A stretch of DNA of 64,000 nt, taken from contig PXUB01000037.1 of assembly GCA_003009755.1 (NCBI GenBank), positions 1 to 64,000 on the forward strand, given 5' to 3'. Source of the DNA: Thermoplasmatales archaeon SW_10_69_26. GTDB taxonomy: Archaea > Thermoplasmatota > SW-10-69-26. A program made the translations under genes and the position numbers. Below the pieces are notes generated by a model that was not told the DNA's origin, did no database searches, and was given only the letters and a program-made list of their open reading frames with translations. Of this stretch, positions 55,553 through 63,960 are shown in pieces. Positions within the stretch are counted from its first letter, which is position 1. The number at the start of each line of letters is the position of its first letter.

Positions 55553-56296
55553 TCATCCGCCCAGGTACAGGCGGCCGATCTCGGGGTCGTCGAGGATCTT
55601 GGGACCGGGGCCTTCGTAGCGCTCGGCTCCCTCGTCGAGCACGTAGGCCCAGTCGGCGATCTGCAGCGCCTGGCGGGCGTTTTGCTCGACCAGCATCACG
55701 CTCGTCCCCGCCTGGCGAACCCGGTCGACGTGGCCCAACACCTGGTCGACGAGGCTCGGTTGCAGACCCGCCGAGGGCTCGTCGAGCAACAGGACGTCCG
55801 GGTCCGTCATGAGCGCGCGCCCGAAGGCCAGCATCTGGCGCTGCCCGCCGGACAGCGAGCTGGCCTTGGCCCCGCGTTTGCCCTCCAGCGCTGGGAAGAT
55901 CTCCTCGACGTGATCACGGCGTTCCTCGAAGCGGTCGGGGTTGATGTAGGCCCCCATCTCGAGGTTCTCCCTCACGGTCAACCGTGGGAACACGTTCTCG
56001 GTCTGCGGGACGTAGGCCATCCCGGCCAGCACCCGGTCGCGGGGCGACAGGGCCGTGATGTCCTGCTGGTTGAGCTCGATCGTGCCCTCCCAGGCGTCGA
56101 TGAGGCCGAAGATCGCCTTCAACAGCGTGCTCTTGCCGGCGCCGTTGGGGCCGATGACGACGACGAGCTCGCCCTCCCCCAGGTCCACCGAGGCGCCGGT
56201 GCAGATCTCGGCGTCGGTGTAGCCGGAGACGACGTCCACGGTCGACAAGACCGGGCGCGGGCGCTCGTCGGGGTCCCCGGCGACGACCTCGCTCAC
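55553..56296 (-). CDS. livF: Branched-chain amino-acid-type ABC transporter ATPase (LivF)
   Basis: 247 residues, GTG start. Walker A GPNGAGKSTL, LSGGQRQM signature, Walker B LLLDEPSAGLQP and the LivF-type MLVEQNAR end are intact. With LivG it powers the LivHM importer. The start overlaps the livG stop by four bases, so it is the last gene of the livHMGF operon. Confidence 0.95.
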   Translation of the reverse strand: MSEVVAGDPDERPRPVLSTVDVVSGYTDAEICTGASVDLGEGELVVVIGPNGAGKSTLLKAIFGLIDAWEGTIELNQQDITALSPRDRVLAGMAYVPQTENVFPRLTVRENLEMGAYINPDRFEERRDHVEEIFPALEGKRGAKASSLSGGQRQMLAFGRALMTDPDVLLLDEPSAGLQPSLVDQVLGHVDRVRQAGTSVMLVEQNARQALQIADWAYVLDEGAERYEGPGPKILDDPEIGRLYLGG

Positions 56297-57096
56297 GCCG
56301 AGGCGTCACCTCCTCGCTCGGTGGGAGCTTGGCCGCCGCCGAGGTAGGCCTCGAGCACGCGGGGATCCTCGAGCACCTCGGAGGGCGGGCCGTCGACGAG
56401 CACCTGGCCTTGCACCATGACGATGGCGCGCGGGCAGTGCGCTAACACGAAGTCCATGTCGTGCTCGACGACGCACAGCGTCATCCCGCGCTCGTGCAGT
56501 TCCTTGAGCCGGTCGATGATCTGCTCGCCCAGCGTCGGGTTGACGCCGGCCATCGGCTCGTCGAGCAGCAGGACCTCGGGGTCCAGCATGAGCGCGCGCC
56601 CGATCTCCAACAGCTTGCGCTGCCCGCCGGAGAGGTGCCCGGCCAGGGTGTCGTGTTTGTCGTCGAGACCGACGAAATCGAGGATCTCGTGGGCCTTCTC
56701 CTGCAGCTCGATCTCCCGGTTGCGGCTGCGAGGGGTGATGAAGAGGCCGTGGACGAACCCTTCGCCGGGGTGGTCGGGGCCGGCGACCATCGTGTTCTCG
56801 CGCACGGTCAGGCGGCGGAACGGGCGCGGGATCTGGAAGGTGCGGACCAGGCCGGCGCGGGCACGCTTGTTGGCCGACCAGGCCGTGACGTCGTCCTCGC
56901 GGTACATCACCGTGCCGCTGGTGGGGTCCAGCGATCCGGCCAGCAGGTTGAACATCGTCGTCTTGCCGGCCCCGTTGGGGCCGATCAGGCCGACGAACTC
57001 GCCCGCATCGAGCTCGAAGCTGGCGCCGTCGACGGCGTTGACGCCGCCGAAGTCCTTGTGCAGATCGCGGGCCTCGAGGACGGTGTCAGTCGACAA
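56293..57096 (-). CDS. livG: Branched-chain amino-acid-type ABC transporter ATPase (LivG)
   Basis: 267 residues, TTG start at 57096 inside the end of livM. It has Walker A GPNGAGKTTM, signature LSGGQRKLLEIG, Walker B LLLDEPMAGVNP and the LivG-type VVEHDMDFV. The insert RPFRRLTVRENTMVAGPDHPG marks LivG rather than LivF. It forms a heterodimer with LivF under the LivHM channel. Confidence 0.95.
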   Translation of the reverse strand: MSTDTVLEARDLHKDFGGVNAVDGASFELDAGEFVGLIGPNGAGKTTMFNLLAGSLDPTSGTVMYREDDVTAWSANKRARAGLVRTFQIPRPFRRLTVRENTMVAGPDHPGEGFVHGLFITPRSRNREIELQEKAHEILDFVGLDDKHDTLAGHLSGGQRKLLEIGRALMLDPEVLLLDEPMAGVNPTLGEQIIDRLKELHERGMTLCVVEHDMDFVLAHCPRAIVMVQGQVLVDGPPSEVLEDPRVLEAYLGGGQAPTERGGDASA

Positions 57097-58495
57097 GCTC
57101 GAGCTCCTCCTTGTCGCCGAACAGCCCCTCCGGTTTGACCAGCATGAACGCCACGAACATCAAGCCCAACACCATCGGCGAGATCGCGGCGATCTGGCTG
57201 CCGTCGAGGCCGTAGGTCGTCAGGAACCCCAGGCCTCGGGTCAGCGACCAGATCGTCCAGAAGAGGAACGCGCCCGCGATGGCGCCCTTGTTGTTGGCGA
57301 CGCCGCCGATGACGATCATCATCCACGCCCAGAACGTTCGCAACGGTTCGAAGTGGCCGGGGACGACGAACGTCAGCTGCCAGGCCCACAACGCGCCGGC
57401 GGCAGCCGCCACGGCCGACCCGAGCGCGAACACCTGCAGCTTGTAGACCGTCGGGTTGACGCCGAGCGCGCGCACCGCGTCCTCGTCCTCCCGGATCGCC
57501 TCGACGACGCGGCCCCACGGGCTCTCGACCAGGCGCTCGACCAACACCAACAGGACAGCCGTGATGGCGAGCGCGATGAAGAACAGCACCATCAGGTACG
57601 GTGAGCCGGTGAAATCGAGGAACGCGGCGAAGCTCTCGAGCCCGCTCACGAGCTGACCGCCGAGGAGTGGGATCGTCTCCACCGCCTCGAGCACAGCCGG
57701 GCGCCGGCTGCTGTTCAGCGTGACGCCGTGGGCGCCGTGCGTGAGCTCTCCCTCGTTGAGCAGGACCCGGCGCAGGATCTCGGCGGCGGCGATCGTGACG
57801 ATGGCCAGGTAGTCCTCGCGCAGACGGATCGCCGGCAACGCCAACAACAGGCCAGCGACGGCGGCCACGGCCATCGCGGCGAAGAAAGCCACGAACACGC
57901 CGAGCTGGGTGGCCCAGAAGCCGCCGAGCTCGGCCAGGAGCACGATCGTGTAGGCCCCCAGCGCCATGAACGCGACGTGGCCGAAGTTGATCAGGCCGCC
58001 GAACCCGTACTCGAGGTTCAGGCCGACGGCGAACACGGCGAACGTGAACACGGTGATGAGCGTGAACGCCAGCGACTGCCAGGGGATCTCGCCGGCCCAG
58101 TTGTTCCCGCCCAACAGCACGAGCGTGCCCAGCACGAGCGCGCCCAGCCGGATCCAGTTGTTCGCCTCGTAGTGATCCTCCAACCGCCAGCCGCCGACGA
58201 AGATCCCGACGGCGAGCGCGAAGATGACGGCGCCGGCCAGCCCGGTCTCGGCGATCCAGGCGTACAGGAACCCGGCGTCGAGGGCGAGCACGGCCAGCCA
58301 CACCCACCGCACGCGGCCCGGGTCCTCGCGGGCCTCGAGCTGGGAGACCACGAGCGTCACGATCGCCAGCCCGGCCAACGCGAGCGTGCCGGTGGAGACG
58401 CCCACCCAGGTGAGCAGCGCCAGCAGAGCGAAGGCCAGCAGGACGCCGGAGACGAGCAAGCGGTCCTGATCCTCGACGGCCTCGTGCCAGGTCAC
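57086..58495 (-). CDS. livM: Branched-chain amino-acid-type ABC permease (LivM)
   Basis: 469 residues, GTG start in a GTGA overlap with livH. About ten hydrophobic segments; the LivM block NLEYGFGGLINFGHVAFMALG and LPAIRLREDYLAIVTIAAAE is clear, and a conserved EAIREDEDAVRALGVNP loop precedes the end. The N-terminal ~130 residues (several extra helices) lengthen it beyond many bacterial LivM proteins. It pairs with LivH. Confidence 0.93.
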   Translation of the reverse strand: MTWHEAVEDQDRLLVSGVLLAFALLALLTWVGVSTGTLALAGLAIVTLVVSQLEAREDPGRVRWVWLAVLALDAGFLYAWIAETGLAGAVIFALAVGIFVGGWRLEDHYEANNWIRLGALVLGTLVLLGGNNWAGEIPWQSLAFTLITVFTFAVFAVGLNLEYGFGGLINFGHVAFMALGAYTIVLLAELGGFWATQLGVFVAFFAAMAVAAVAGLLLALPAIRLREDYLAIVTIAAAEILRRVLLNEGELTHGAHGVTLNSSRRPAVLEAVETIPLLGGQLVSGLESFAAFLDFTGSPYLMVLFFIALAITAVLLVLVERLVESPWGRVVEAIREDEDAVRALGVNPTVYKLQVFALGSAVAAAAGALWAWQLTFVVPGHFEPLRTFWAWMMIVIGGVANNKGAIAGAFLFWTIWSLTRGLGFLTTYGLDGSQIAAISPMVLGLMFVAFMLVKPEGLFGDKEELELVD

Positions 58496-59928
58496 GTCCG
58501 CTCGACCCCCATGATGCCCTGCGGACGGATGATCAAGGTGACGATCAAGATCAAGAACCCGGTCGCGACGCTGTAGCTGGTGTCGAGGCCGGCGACGCTC
58601 AACCAGTGCACGGAGAGGGCCTCGGCCATGCCGATCACGATGCCGCCCAGCAAGGCGCCGGGTACCGACCCGACGCCGCCCAAGATCACGACGGCGAACA
58701 GCGGCAACAGGGCTCGCCATCCCAGGTTGTTGTGCAAGGAGGTCTCCATCGCCAACAGCGCGCCCGCCAGGCCGGCCAGGGCGCCGCCCAGCAGCCAGAC
58801 GTACACGATGACGCGGTCGGTGTCGATGCCGGCCACGCGGGCCAGGTCGACGTCGTCGGCGAGCGCGCGCATCGCCTTGCCGACGCGGGTGCCCTGCAGG
58901 ACCCACGTCGTGGCGGCGATCGCGGCCGTGGACGTGCCCGCGATCCAGACGTCCATGTCGGTGACCCGGATATCCCCGAGCCCGAGGATCGACAGCCAGT
59001 AGCGCACCGTCCAGTTCTGGCTGGAGGCGCCGCGGAAGAACACGTGCACCTTCTCGCCGAAGAGCAGCTGCAACGTGCTGCGGAGGGCGAAGGCGACGCC
59101 GATGCTGACGATCATCAACGTCAGCAGGTTGGCATCGCGGTCGCGCATCTTCGTCCACAGCACCCGGTCGAGCAGCACCGACAACAGGGCCACGGTGGCG
59201 GCGGCGATCACGAGCGAGGCGACGATCTCGGCCCACAGCGCCTCCACGGCGTAGTTGGCGCCCACGGCCGCCGCGACGACCAGGCTCATGGCGGCCACCG
59301 CCCACCGGTCGGCGTCCTGCATCGGGTCGCTTCGCAGACGGTCCCAGGCGGCCAAGCCGAACGCGAGCACGCCGACAGCCACCCATCGACCGGCCGGCAC
59401 GAGGAACCAGCTGGCGAACGCCACCGCCGCCGCGCCGACGAGCAGAGCTCGAGACCGCGAGCCTGCGAGGTGGGAGGACATCCAGTCCCAGGCCAGGAAG
59501 CTGACGAGGGGCAACAGGAGGATCAGACCCATGTCCCAGGCCGCGATCCCGAACGCCGGCGTCGCGACGAGCCAGGCGAAGTACCCGCCCGTCGTCAGGA
59601 AGTCCCCGTGCGCGAAGTTCACCAGGTTCAGGATCCCGTACACCAGGGACAACCCGACGGCGCCGATCGCGAAGATGCCCGAGCGCACCACGCCGTTGAG
59701 GAACATCTGCTCGGGCGGGGTCTCGAACACGAGCAGGACCGCGAAGCCGGCCACGAGCGGGCCGAGGATGGAGATCTCGCCGCCAGCCTCCCAGTGCCGG
59801 TCGGCCCACCAACAGGCGCCCACGATCGCGAGGGTGAGGCCCCAAGCGATCCAGGAGAACGACGTGGTGAACGCCAGCACCGTGGCTAGGCTGGCCAAGA
59901 CGAGCCCCCACACGTCCCGCTCGCGCAT
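58492..59928 (-). CDS. livH: Branched-chain amino-acid-type ABC permease (LivH)
   Basis: 478 residues. LivH signature GLSLVYGILNLVNFAHGDFL (about 89-108), GRAMRALADD-type loop (VGKAMRALADDVDLARVAGI) and C-terminal IRPQGIMG are present. An extra Trp/Ala-rich membrane region of about 120 residues sits in the middle (about 140-245), so it is longer than bacterial LivH (about 300). First gene of livHMGF, with a TATA box about 28 nt above its ATG that is shared with a divergent gene. Confidence 0.93.
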   Translation of the reverse strand: MRERDVWGLVLASLATVLAFTTSFSWIAWGLTLAIVGACWWADRHWEAGGEISILGPLVAGFAVLLVFETPPEQMFLNGVVRSGIFAIGAVGLSLVYGILNLVNFAHGDFLTTGGYFAWLVATPAFGIAAWDMGLILLLPLVSFLAWDWMSSHLAGSRSRALLVGAAAVAFASWFLVPAGRWVAVGVLAFGLAAWDRLRSDPMQDADRWAVAAMSLVVAAAVGANYAVEALWAEIVASLVIAAATVALLSVLLDRVLWTKMRDRDANLLTLMIVSIGVAFALRSTLQLLFGEKVHVFFRGASSQNWTVRYWLSILGLGDIRVTDMDVWIAGTSTAAIAATTWVLQGTRVGKAMRALADDVDLARVAGIDTDRVIVYVWLLGGALAGLAGALLAMETSLHNNLGWRALLPLFAVVILGGVGSVPGALLGGIVIGMAEALSVHWLSVAGLDTSYSVATGFLILIVTLIIRPQGIMGVERT

Positions 59929-59950
59929 CGGCCACGCCAGCGGGGGCCAG

Positions 59951-59973
59951 CCTATTTAGTCCACGGTCCGTGG
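59951..59973. promoter_or_regulatory. Shared TATA box with adjacent palindrome between livH and an M20 peptidase
   Basis: CCTATTTAGT at 59951-59960 reads as a TATA box on both strands: about 28 nt to the livH ATG on the left and about 26 nt to the GTG of the peptidase on the right. CCACGGTCCGTGG at 59961-59973, a perfect 6+6 palindrome, lies between box and GTG, a likely repressor site. One box serving two genes is inferred from spacing. Confidence 0.5.
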
Positions 59974-59980
59974 TCGGCGC

Positions 59981-61036
59981 GTGGACGCAGCCCGCCTCGC
60001 CGAGCGGTTGACGGCCGAGCAGGACGCCCAGCACGCGTTGACGGCCGCCGCGGACGCGCTGAGGGAGGCCGGCCTCGCGGTCGACCGGGACGAGGAGCAC
60101 CAAGCGATCGCTGCGGTTCGCGGCTCGCCCGGCGCCGTGCTCAGCGGCCACGTCGACGTGGTGCCGGTCAGCGACGAGTGGAGCCGCCCCGCCTTCGGCA
60201 ACGCGTTCGACGACGACCGGTTGTACGCCCGCGGGGCCAGCGACATGCGCGGCCCGGTGGCGGCGATGATCGCGGCCCTGGATCGCACCGAGGCACCCGT
60301 CGGCGTCGTGCTCACGACCGACGAGGAGACCACGATGGACACCGCGCGGGCCTACGCCGAGCACGACCGGTTCGCCGACGCCGACGTCGTGCTCGTCGGG
60401 GAACCGACCGGGATGGACGTCGCCGTCGCCGGCAACGGCCTGGTGTGGGTGCGCGTCGACGCCGACGGGGCTCGCGGGCACGCTTCCACGCCTCGACCCC
60501 AGGCCCGGGGGCCCTCGGCGCCCGAGCGCTTGATCGAGGCGCTGGCCGGCCTCGACCCGCGGCCCTTCCGCGTGGAGCATCCCCGCTTGGGGAAGGCGAC
60601 CTTGGCGGTGTCCGGCATCGAGAGCGAGGCGACCCCGTTCAACGTGCTCGCCGGCGAGGCCGAGGCCCGCATCGATATCCGGTTCCCGCCGCCCAAGACG
60701 CCCGACGAGGTGGAGGCCTCGCTGCGCAGCCGGCTGGACCTCCCTCGGGAGGGGCTAAAGCTGTCCGTCGAGAAGCGGGAGCCGGCGTTCCTCGGCGACG
60801 AGGGCCAGGGCAAGCGAGCCGCGGATGCGTTGAGCCTGGCGGGCGTGGATGCGTCCGTGACGGGCGTGGGCTACGTCACCGAAGCCGGCCACTGGCAACG
60901 CGTCACCGACACGCTCGTCGTCGGGCCGGGCTCGATCGATCGAGCCCACGCGCCCGACGAGTACATCACGCGGGACGAGCTGACGACGGCCGTCGACGGG
61001 TACGCCGCCCTGATCGAGGCCTTCGCTCCCGTTTAG
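59981..61036 (+). CDS. M20-family metallopeptidase (ArgE/DapE/LysK-like)
   Basis: 351 residues, GTG start. Zinc-dependent amidohydrolase: first metal motif LSGHVDVVP, bridging Asp in GASDMRGPV, catalytic Glu pair in TTDEETTMD, and a later GEPTGMDV and C-terminal GPGSIDRAHAPDEYI. This branch removes acyl groups from amino acids (acetylornithine, succinyl-diaminopimelate, lysine carrier intermediates) or cuts short peptides. Substrate cannot be fixed. Facing the Liv operon and possibly sharing its promoter, it could process imported amino-acid compounds. Its stop TAG is the first three bases of the element that follows. Confidence 0.88.
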   Translation: MDAARLAERLTAEQDAQHALTAAADALREAGLAVDRDEEHQAIAAVRGSPGAVLSGHVDVVPVSDEWSRPAFGNAFDDDRLYARGASDMRGPVAAMIAALDRTEAPVGVVLTTDEETTMDTARAYAEHDRFADADVVLVGEPTGMDVAVAGNGLVWVRVDADGARGHASTPRPQARGPSAPERLIEALAGLDPRPFRVEHPRLGKATLAVSGIESEATPFNVLAGEAEARIDIRFPPPKTPDEVEASLRSRLDLPREGLKLSVEKREPAFLGDEGQGKRAADALSLAGVDASVTGVGYVTEAGHWQRVTDTLVVGPGSIDRAHAPDEYITRDELTTAVDGYAALIEAFAPV

Positions 61037-61606
61037 ACTGCCGGTCTTGTTTTGCTTAGGCTCTCGCGCCGGTCTGGGGAGACCGGGGACGGTCTCCCGA
61101 GCCTGCGAGCCCGGAGGGCTCGTGCGAGGGAGCGTGGCACGGTCGCGGAGCCCGAGGAAACCAACCCTCGCGGGTTGTCGACGGACACTGCCCGGATCAG
61201 AGATCCGGGCGCGGCTAAGATCGCCCGGACGAGCGAGATCTCACGGGGGCCGACAACGGCCGAGCACCGGTCGGCGTGGCCGACCGGTCTCGGCTGCGCA
61301 TCTTCGATTCGTAGAGCAAGGGGCCCGCCGCAGACCGGCGCACCAGAGCATTTCCGGTCCCACGGTCTCCCCCTACGAGCGGTTGGCCAGGAAATGTTCA
61401 CCAAATCGAGGGGGAGCGGTCTCCGTAACCCCCCTCACGGCGGGGCCGCCCGCAGGCGGCGACGACGCAAGGTCCCCACGTCCGCTTGCTGCAAGCGTTG
61501 TCGCCGTCGACCTCGACGTAGCCTCTGGCTACTCCTTCGTCTCGGCTCCGCGCTTTCACCGCCTGAGGCCGAGCGAGAGCCGAACCCAAGCATCGCCGGC
61601 AGTCTA
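61034..61606. mobile_element. 573-bp element with 34-bp terminal inverted repeats (MITE-like)
   Basis: The ends TAGACTGCCGG (61034-61044) and CCGGCAGTCTA (61596-61606) are perfect inverted repeats. The match continues without gaps to GGCTCTCGC (61059-61067) and GCGAGAGCC (61573-61581), so 34 bases agree at about 27 positions. The outer TA on each side could be the target duplication of a Tc1/mariner- or IS630-type transposase. Inside there is no protein gene, only hairpins: CCGGTCT/AGACCGG, CGAGCCC/GGGCTCG, GCCCGGATC/GATCCGGGC and ACCGGTCGGC/GCCGACCGGT. A non-coding RNA with paired ends is the alternative reading. Confidence 0.55.
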
Positions 61607-61611
61607 GGCGC

Positions 61612-61845
61612 TCAACTGGGGACGTCGACGGTCTCCGCGAGCCGTCCGTCGGGTTCGTGCACCTTGATCGTGGTCGCCGACCCTCGCCGCGCCAGGTCCC
61701 GCGCTTCATCTAGGGCGGCGAACTTCGAGTCGTGGCGGCTCTCGGCCGTGGGAGCACCTTCACGGAGCACCTTCCATCGCCCCCCGTCGTCCTCGGCCAC
61801 GTGCAGCGTGTCCGGGTCCACCCGCCATGCCATCTTCGGCTCCAT
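61612..61845 (-). CDS. DUF2188 protein
   Basis: 77 residues. The pattern LHVAEDDGGRWKVLREGAP, then a KFAALDEARDLARRGSATTIKVHEPDGRL end, fits DUF2188, a small beta-alpha family of unknown role found in bacteria and archaea. ATG at 61845. The promoter region carries a TATA-like box about 31 nt upstream and an inverted repeat next to the start, so expression is probably regulated. Confidence 0.75.
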   Translation of the reverse strand: MEPKMAWRVDPDTLHVAEDDGGRWKVLREGAPTAESRHDSKFAALDEARDLARRGSATTIKVHEPDGRLAETVDVPS

Positions 61846-61880
61846 GTCAACCCTTGACAGTGCTTCGAAGGTGGATAAAC
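61846..61880 (-). promoter_or_regulatory. TATA box and operator-like palindrome of the DUF2188 gene
   Basis: Minus-strand GGTTTATCC lies near 61872-61880. GTCAACCCTTGAC (61846-61858), a 5+5 inverted repeat with a three-base centre, sits between it and the ATG, directly abutting the start codon. A protein bound there would block transcription or initiation. Confidence 0.5.
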
Positions 61881-61960
61881 CTACCGCCGCCGGGGGCTCG
61901 CGCGACGTGGAAAGGTTCGTGCGGACACCTTTCCCCGCCGGCGTCCTCCCCATCTCCCCG

Positions 61961-62881
61961 ATGGCGGGTCCCCGATTCCCCAACCTCTTCATCGCCGGCG
62001 TCCCGAAGGCAGCCACGACGACCTGGTACCAGGCCCTCGACCACCACCCCGACGTCTTCATGTCCCCACGCAAGGAGATGCGCTACCTCGACCGAGACCT
62101 CACCTTCGACAACCGTGTCGAGACCGAGGACGCCTACCTGGCCCACTTCGCGGACGCAGAGGGCCAGGCACGGATCGGCGAAGCTTCCCCGTGGTACTTC
62201 TACAGCGACGAGGCCCCCCGTTCGATCCGCGACAACGCCGAGGACCCCCGCGTCCTCGTGTTCCTGCGGGACCCGGTCGAGCGCCTGTACTCCCTGCACG
62301 GCCAGATGGTCAACTCTGGGGCCGAGACGATCGGGAGCTTCCGCGAGGCCCTGGCCGCCCAACCCGATCGCGAACGCGGCCGCCGGTTGCCGGACCTGCT
62401 CGAACCGCGCGAAGGCCTTCGCTACTGGGACATCGCCCACTATGGTCCTCACGTCCGCCGCTACCTCGACACCTTCGACGACGAGGAACTGATGTTCGTC
62501 CGGTTCGACGACTTCACGACGGACCCCGAGGGCGTCTTCCGCGAGGTCTGCACGTTCCTGGGCGTCGACCCGAACGTCCGCCCGGCCATCCCCGCCTCCA
62601 ACACCCACCGCGTGCTCCGGAGCCACCGCGTGCGCGATTTCCTCGCCGATCCGCCCGAACCCGTGCGAGAGATCGCCCACCGCGTCCCCGGAGACTGGCC
62701 GACCCAAGCCCGCGACATCCTGTGGCAGCTCAACCTCAAACCCGCCGAACGCGACCCGATGCCGGAGGACCTTTGCCGGACGCTGACCGAACATTGCCGC
62801 CCCGACATCGAAGACGTCGAGGACCTGCTCGGCTGGGACCTGTCCGATTGGAGGCGCCGGGACCCCCTCGAGGAGGCCTGA
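61961..62881 (+). CDS. Sulfotransferase (PAPS-dependent)
   Basis: 306 residues from ATG at 61961. The 5'-phosphosulfate-binding loop is FIAGVPKAATTTWYQAL (about 10-26), and the 3'-phosphate motif VFLRDPVERLYSLHGQM is at about 97-113. These enzymes move sulfate from PAPS to sugars or other acceptors; surface glycan sulfation is the likely use in archaea. Downstream by 70 bases is a second, different sulfotransferase. A frame extension to the left exists but has no family match. Confidence 0.9.
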   Translation: MAGPRFPNLFIAGVPKAATTTWYQALDHHPDVFMSPRKEMRYLDRDLTFDNRVETEDAYLAHFADAEGQARIGEASPWYFYSDEAPRSIRDNAEDPRVLVFLRDPVERLYSLHGQMVNSGAETIGSFREALAAQPDRERGRRLPDLLEPREGLRYWDIAHYGPHVRRYLDTFDDEELMFVRFDDFTTDPEGVFREVCTFLGVDPNVRPAIPASNTHRVLRSHRVRDFLADPPEPVREIAHRVPGDWPTQARDILWQLNLKPAERDPMPEDLCRTLTEHCRPDIEDVEDLLGWDLSDWRRRDPLEEA

Positions 62882-62951
62882 AACCGGCAGGCTTACCAGA
62901 CCGCGCACGCTCTTAGCCGCAAGCCCCCGCCGCGGGCCGCCTCACGCCGCC

Positions 62952-63905
62952 ATGCCCTCCCAGCCCCCGCCCGACCCCGACGACCGCTGGCCGAGTTTCT
63001 ACCTCCTCGGCGCCGAGAAAGCCGGGACCACGTCCCTGTACCACTACCTCCGCCAACACCCCGACGTGTTCCTGCCCGAGGAGAAAGAGCCCGGGTTCTT
63101 CTCGCTGTACTGGGACATCGCCGTCGAACCCGCCAAGACGGTCGAACGCACCTGGGGGTCCTTGGTCGACTTCGACCGCTTCGACGGGTTCGAGGACGCC
63201 CTCGCCGTCTACCGGTCCCTGTACCAGGGCGCCCCCGCCGACGCCGAACGCGGCGACTGCACGGCCAGCTACCTCTGGCACCCCCGCACGCCCGAACGCA
63301 TCGAGACGCTGACGCCCGAGGCTCGGTTCCTCGTCCTCGTGCGCGACCCCGTCGAGCGAGCCTTCAGCCACTACCTCATGGTCCGACGCGCCGGCGCCGA
63401 AGAGCGCGCGTTCCTCGACGCCCTCGAACGCGACCTCGAACGCGAGGGCACCGAGGAAGCCCCGCACCGCTACCTCCTCAGCGGCCGCTACACGGAGCAG
63501 ATCGAACGCTACACCGACCGCTTCGGGTCCGAGAACGTGCACGTCGTCTTCACCGAACGCATGGCCAAGTCCACCGACGCCGTGCTGCACGACGTGGCTC
63601 GGTTCCTCGGTCTCCCCACCCGACCGATCGATCGGATGGACACCGGGGAACGTCACAACCCCTACCGCGAACCCGCCAACGCCCTCGCCGACTGGCTGCG
63701 CACCAACGACACGATCAAGAGCCTCGCCCAGGCGCTGCTCCCTAAGAGCGTGCGCGATGTGCTCGGCAACGAGGTCCTCATGCGAGCCGAGGACAGGCCG
63801 ACGATGAGCGACGAGGCTCGCGCCTTCCTCGAGGACCACTACGCCGAGGAACCCGAGAGCCTCGAAGACCTGATCGGCAAGCGCCCACCCTGGTCGTGGG
63901 CCTGA
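62952..63905 (+). CDS. Sulfotransferase (heparan N-sulfotransferase-like family)
   Basis: 317 residues. PAPS loop FYLLGAEKAGTTSLYHYL (about 16-33), the family's PDVFLPEEKEPGFF segment, and the 3'-phosphate motif LVLVRDPVERAFSHYLM (about 128-144). Closer to the heparan/glycan sulfotransferase branch than the gene before it. The two probably modify the same surface polysaccharide or glycoprotein at different positions. A TATA-like CTCTTAG lies upstream at about 62910. Confidence 0.9.
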   Translation: MPSQPPPDPDDRWPSFYLLGAEKAGTTSLYHYLRQHPDVFLPEEKEPGFFSLYWDIAVEPAKTVERTWGSLVDFDRFDGFEDALAVYRSLYQGAPADAERGDCTASYLWHPRTPERIETLTPEARFLVLVRDPVERAFSHYLMVRRAGAEERAFLDALERDLEREGTEEAPHRYLLSGRYTEQIERYTDRFGSENVHVVFTERMAKSTDAVLHDVARFLGLPTRPIDRMDTGERHNPYREPANALADWLRTNDTIKSLAQALLPKSVRDVLGNEVLMRAEDRPTMSDEARAFLEDHYAEEPESLEDLIGKRPPWSWA

Positions 63906-63930
63906 GGTCCGCCGACGGGGAACGAAGGAA

Positions 63931-63940
63931 CCATATGCGT
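63931..63940 (+). promoter_or_regulatory. TATA box of a gene entering the right edge
   Basis: CCATATGCGT is centred about 25 nt before the GTG at 63961, matching the leaderless spacing. Confidence 0.4.
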
Positions 63941-63960
63941 CACGCCGGCATGCTGGCCGC

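Noticed and set aside
61052-61960. A 5' extension of the first sulfotransferase through the element at 61034-61606
   Set aside because: The extension has no family match and runs through the hairpin element and the opposite DUF2188 gene; homology begins just after the ATG at 61961.
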